NCBI GenBank assembly: GCA_027058345.1
Contig: JALUTC010000017.1
Coordinates: 1 to 6,637 of the forward strand
Length of the DNA stretch: 6,637 nucleotides
Source: an archaeon
GTDB taxonomy: Archaea; Hydrothermarchaeota; Hydrothermarchaeia; JALTZZ01; JALUTC01
Direction: 5' to 3'
In this document: positions 4,796-6,637 of the stretch, one piece after another
How the letters are laid out: every line of letters begins with the position of its first letter
Numbering within the stretch: the first letter of the stretch is position 1
Translations under genes and position numbers: made by a program
The notes under the pieces: model-generated
What the model saw: the letters and a program-made list of their open reading frames with translations, nothing else
What the model was told of the DNA's origin: nothing
The model's database searches: none

Positions 4796-6637
4796 ATGAA
4801 AATAGCATTTTACTTCGATTACGACAAGTATGGTTTAGATCAGGCACCAGCCATATTACAATTTGTTGAATTGTTGAGAAAGGAATTTCACGTCGATTTT
4901 TTTACAAATGAAGAGGAAGTTTTAAACAATATAAGTGATTACGATTTACTTGCAATTTCAGTATTTAATTGTCATGAATTGGGAAATGCAATTCTATCTT
5001 CGATAAAATCTAAAATCAGGAATGAAGATTTAATAGTTGCAATCGGGGGTCAAGGCATATATGGATTTGAGGAAGAATTGATTAAAGTTCCAAGCATAGA
5101 TATTGTTGTCAAGGGTGAAGGTGAGATAATATTTCCAACAGTTTTAAAATTGTTGAAAAAGACTAGTGGAAAGGCGATAAAGGTTGATACTGAGATAAAT
5201 GTTGATTATAGAGTTTTACCAAAAGGGTATGATTTGGAACTGTTTAGGTATGATTTTATATCACCAATACCTGATTCTAATGCTGAAGAGATAGTAAAAA
5301 CTGGATTTAAGAGGAAGTTTGGAAAATATACGTTGGAAATCCCTTTGAAAAACGTTTATATAAAGTCGAAGAGTAAACGCATCTATAGGGCGAGTGTGGA
5401 TGAATTTTATAAAAAGAATAAGGAGAGATATCCGGATTTAAAATATGAAGAATACATAAAAGCTATACATAATTATCCCAATAATGAAGAGTTGAACGAA
5501 CTTTTGGATGATTATCCATGGGATATAATTAAGAGGAAGAGATATAAAGGATTAAGCATATATTCTCAAAGAGGATGTAACTGGTTTAAATGTACGTATT
5601 GTGCAATCGTAACAAAACCAGGGAGGAGATTAAGAGTGGATAAGGTTTTAAAAATAATAGAGAATGCTAAAAGAAATGGTATAAGATATGTTACATTTGA
5701 AGATGATCAATTTATACAAGATGAGGATTATATTAGAAGATTATGCAAGGGAATAATAATGAAGAGATTGAATGATATAATTTTTGGTGCAATGGTAAGG
5801 GTTGATTCGATAAAGAATGATGATTTGTTGCAAATTTTAAGGGAGGCAAATTTCGTTAAGTTACAGATTGGCATAGAGACTTTTTTGAAGGATAAGGTGA
5901 AGTATTTCAGGAAGTATTATGAAGGGAGAGAGGATGAATATATTGAAATGTCGAGAAGGATTGTTTTCAAATTATTTGAGCATGACATAATCCCGGGAAT
6001 ATTTATAATTTTGACCAGACCTAAAGATAAATTTGTATTGACAGAAGTTATTGATGAGGTTGAAAAAATTCTCGAACTATTACTCGAATGTAAAAGGAGA
6101 TATAACAAATTGCCCGATATTTCAATAAATTCCTTGCTATTTGCATATCCTAATTCTTATTTAATAAGGCATGAAAGGTATAAAAAAATTCTCGTACCTG
6201 CATATTTAGAAAGGAATGGAAATTGTTTTAGGTTAAAATTCTTAGAAATTCCTTACATATTTGATTTTAAGAATTTTTCACACGAATTTTTTATAAATAT
6301 CTTAAACGAAATTGTTAAAAGGAAGGGATTGAATCCAAATTCTGCAGGTGAAAGGATAGAACATATAGGAGAAATTTTGGAAGCAATAGAATTCGTAACC
6401 AATCTAATGAATGATCCTAGATACATTCTCGAATACTTATTATATAAATTGTACAAGAAGGGAATTTTAAAAGATGTATTTAATAAGATTGGATTCATGT
6501 TCGATAAATCTATGAGCGATTACGATGTTTATATAAATTTAAGAAGAATATTTTCAAAAATTAATCCTAATAAGCTTATAGAAAAGTTATACTCGTTCAA
6601 TGAAATTCGAGAATTGTTAAATGAAACGGTTGAAGAA
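4796..6637 (+). CDS. Large radical SAM protein with cobalamin-binding-like N-terminal region, 3' end outside the window
   Basis: The frame stays open for 614 codons to the window edge, so the C-terminus is missing. Residues 1-112 look like the Rossmann-like domain of the B12-binding radical SAM class: MKIAFYFDYD, LLAISVFN, IGGQG (83-87) and VVKGEGE ending at E110. A convincing DxHxxG base-off cobalamin motif is absent, so B12 binding is uncertain. The radical SAM core begins with QRGCNWFKCTYC, giving C261, C266 and C269 (C-X4-C-X2-C instead of C-X3-C-X2-C), followed by FEDDQF (301-306), RVDSIKNDDLL and QIGIET (357-362). A segment of about 145 residues between the two regions (roughly 112-255) matches nothing I recognise. 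After residue 400 the protein is helical and Lys/Glu/Ile-rich, with no obvious SPASM cysteines. The ATG at 4796 gives a good first beta strand but has no Shine-Dalgarno. Substrate unknown; a link to the neighbouring dsrAB is only positional. Confidence 0.82.
   Translation, partial: MKIAFYFDYDKYGLDQAPAILQFVELLRKEFHVDFFTNEEEVLNNISDYDLLAISVFNCHELGNAILSSIKSKIRNEDLIVAIGGQGIYGFEEELIKVPSIDIVVKGEGEIIFPTVLKLLKKTSGKAIKVDTEINVDYRVLPKGYDLELFRYDFISPIPDSNAEEIVKTGFKRKFGKYTLEIPLKNVYIKSKSKRIYRASVDEFYKKNKERYPDLKYEEYIKAIHNYPNNEELNELLDDYPWDIIKRKRYKGLSIYSQRGCNWFKCTYCAIVTKPGRRLRVDKVLKIIENAKRNGIRYVTFEDDQFIQDEDYIRRLCKGIIMKRLNDIIFGAMVRVDSIKNDDLLQILREANFVKLQIGIETFLKDKVKYFRKYYEGREDEYIEMSRRIVFKLFEHDIIPGIFIILTRPKDKFVLTEVIDEVEKILELLLECKRRYNKLPDISINSLLFAYPNSYLIRHERYKKILVPAYLERNGNCFRLKFLEIPYIFDFKNFSHEFFINILNEIVKRKGLNPNSAGERIEHIGEILEAIEFVTNLMNDPRYILEYLLYKLYKKGILKDVFNKIGFMFDKSMSDYDVYINLRRIFSKINPNKLIEKLYSFNEIRELLNETVEE

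Noticed and set aside
4967..4984. NCHELG in the last gene as a variant DxHxxG cobalamin motif
   Set aside because: It lies at the strand that aligns with the middle of the Rossmann-like domain rather than where the DxHxxG loop occurs, so the resemblance is probably chance.
5917..6498. Two minus-strand open frames opposite the last radical SAM gene
   Set aside because: The plus-strand frame is continuous through both and carries radical SAM core motifs nearby; the antisense frames show nothing.
1..6637. tRNA, rRNA, CRISPR array, insertion sequence or attachment site
   Set aside because: I saw no repeat-spacer pattern, transposase, cloverleaf-like sequence or terminal inverted repeats; the window is almost fully occupied by genes.

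Overview
The window is AT-rich and looks archaeal. The reasons are strong Shine-Dalgarno motifs of the GAGGTGAT type, T-run terminators without hairpins, TATA-like boxes, a single-domain KaiC-like ATPase paired with a KaiC-associated HTH regulator, an AhbC/NirJ-type radical SAM protein, and an archaeal-looking reductive DsrAB sulfite reductase. The high Lys/Glu/Ile content would fit a thermophile, but that is inference. I cannot name a lineage.

Layout. Positions 1-55 are a short tail with a T-run terminator for the minus-strand operon. Positions 56-1229 (minus strand) hold a two-gene operon: a KaiC-like RecA-fold ATPase first, then a small KARD-type HTH protein whose Shine-Dalgarno overlaps the ATPase stop codon. 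Positions 1230-1323 are a divergent promoter region with AACGTT motifs spaced exactly 33 bp apart. Positions 1324-4770 (plus strand) hold an AhbC/NirJ-like radical SAM/SPASM gene, then dsrA and dsrB. A T-rich terminator at 4775-4795 abuts the start codon of the last gene. That gene (4796 to the window end, still open after 614 codons) encodes a large radical SAM protein with a cobalamin-binding-like N-terminal region.

How the genes fit together. DsrAB reduces sulfite using siroheme coupled to a [4Fe-4S] cluster. AhbC-family enzymes act on a siroheme-derived tetrapyrrole on the way to heme. The ahbC-dsrA-dsrB block therefore joins siroheme use with siroheme modification. The KaiC/KARD pair may be a regulatory module transcribed away from it; a link to sulfite metabolism rests only on adjacency.

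The most striking observation is in DsrB. It has a complete Cys-X5-Cys...Cys-X3-Cys siroheme-cluster motif. Its active-site loop has the length of the DsrA loop, with a Lys where DsrA has its anion-binding Arg, and it lacks the Trp that plugs the second siroheme channel in the Archaeoglobus enzyme. The heterodimer therefore looks more symmetric than classical DsrAB.
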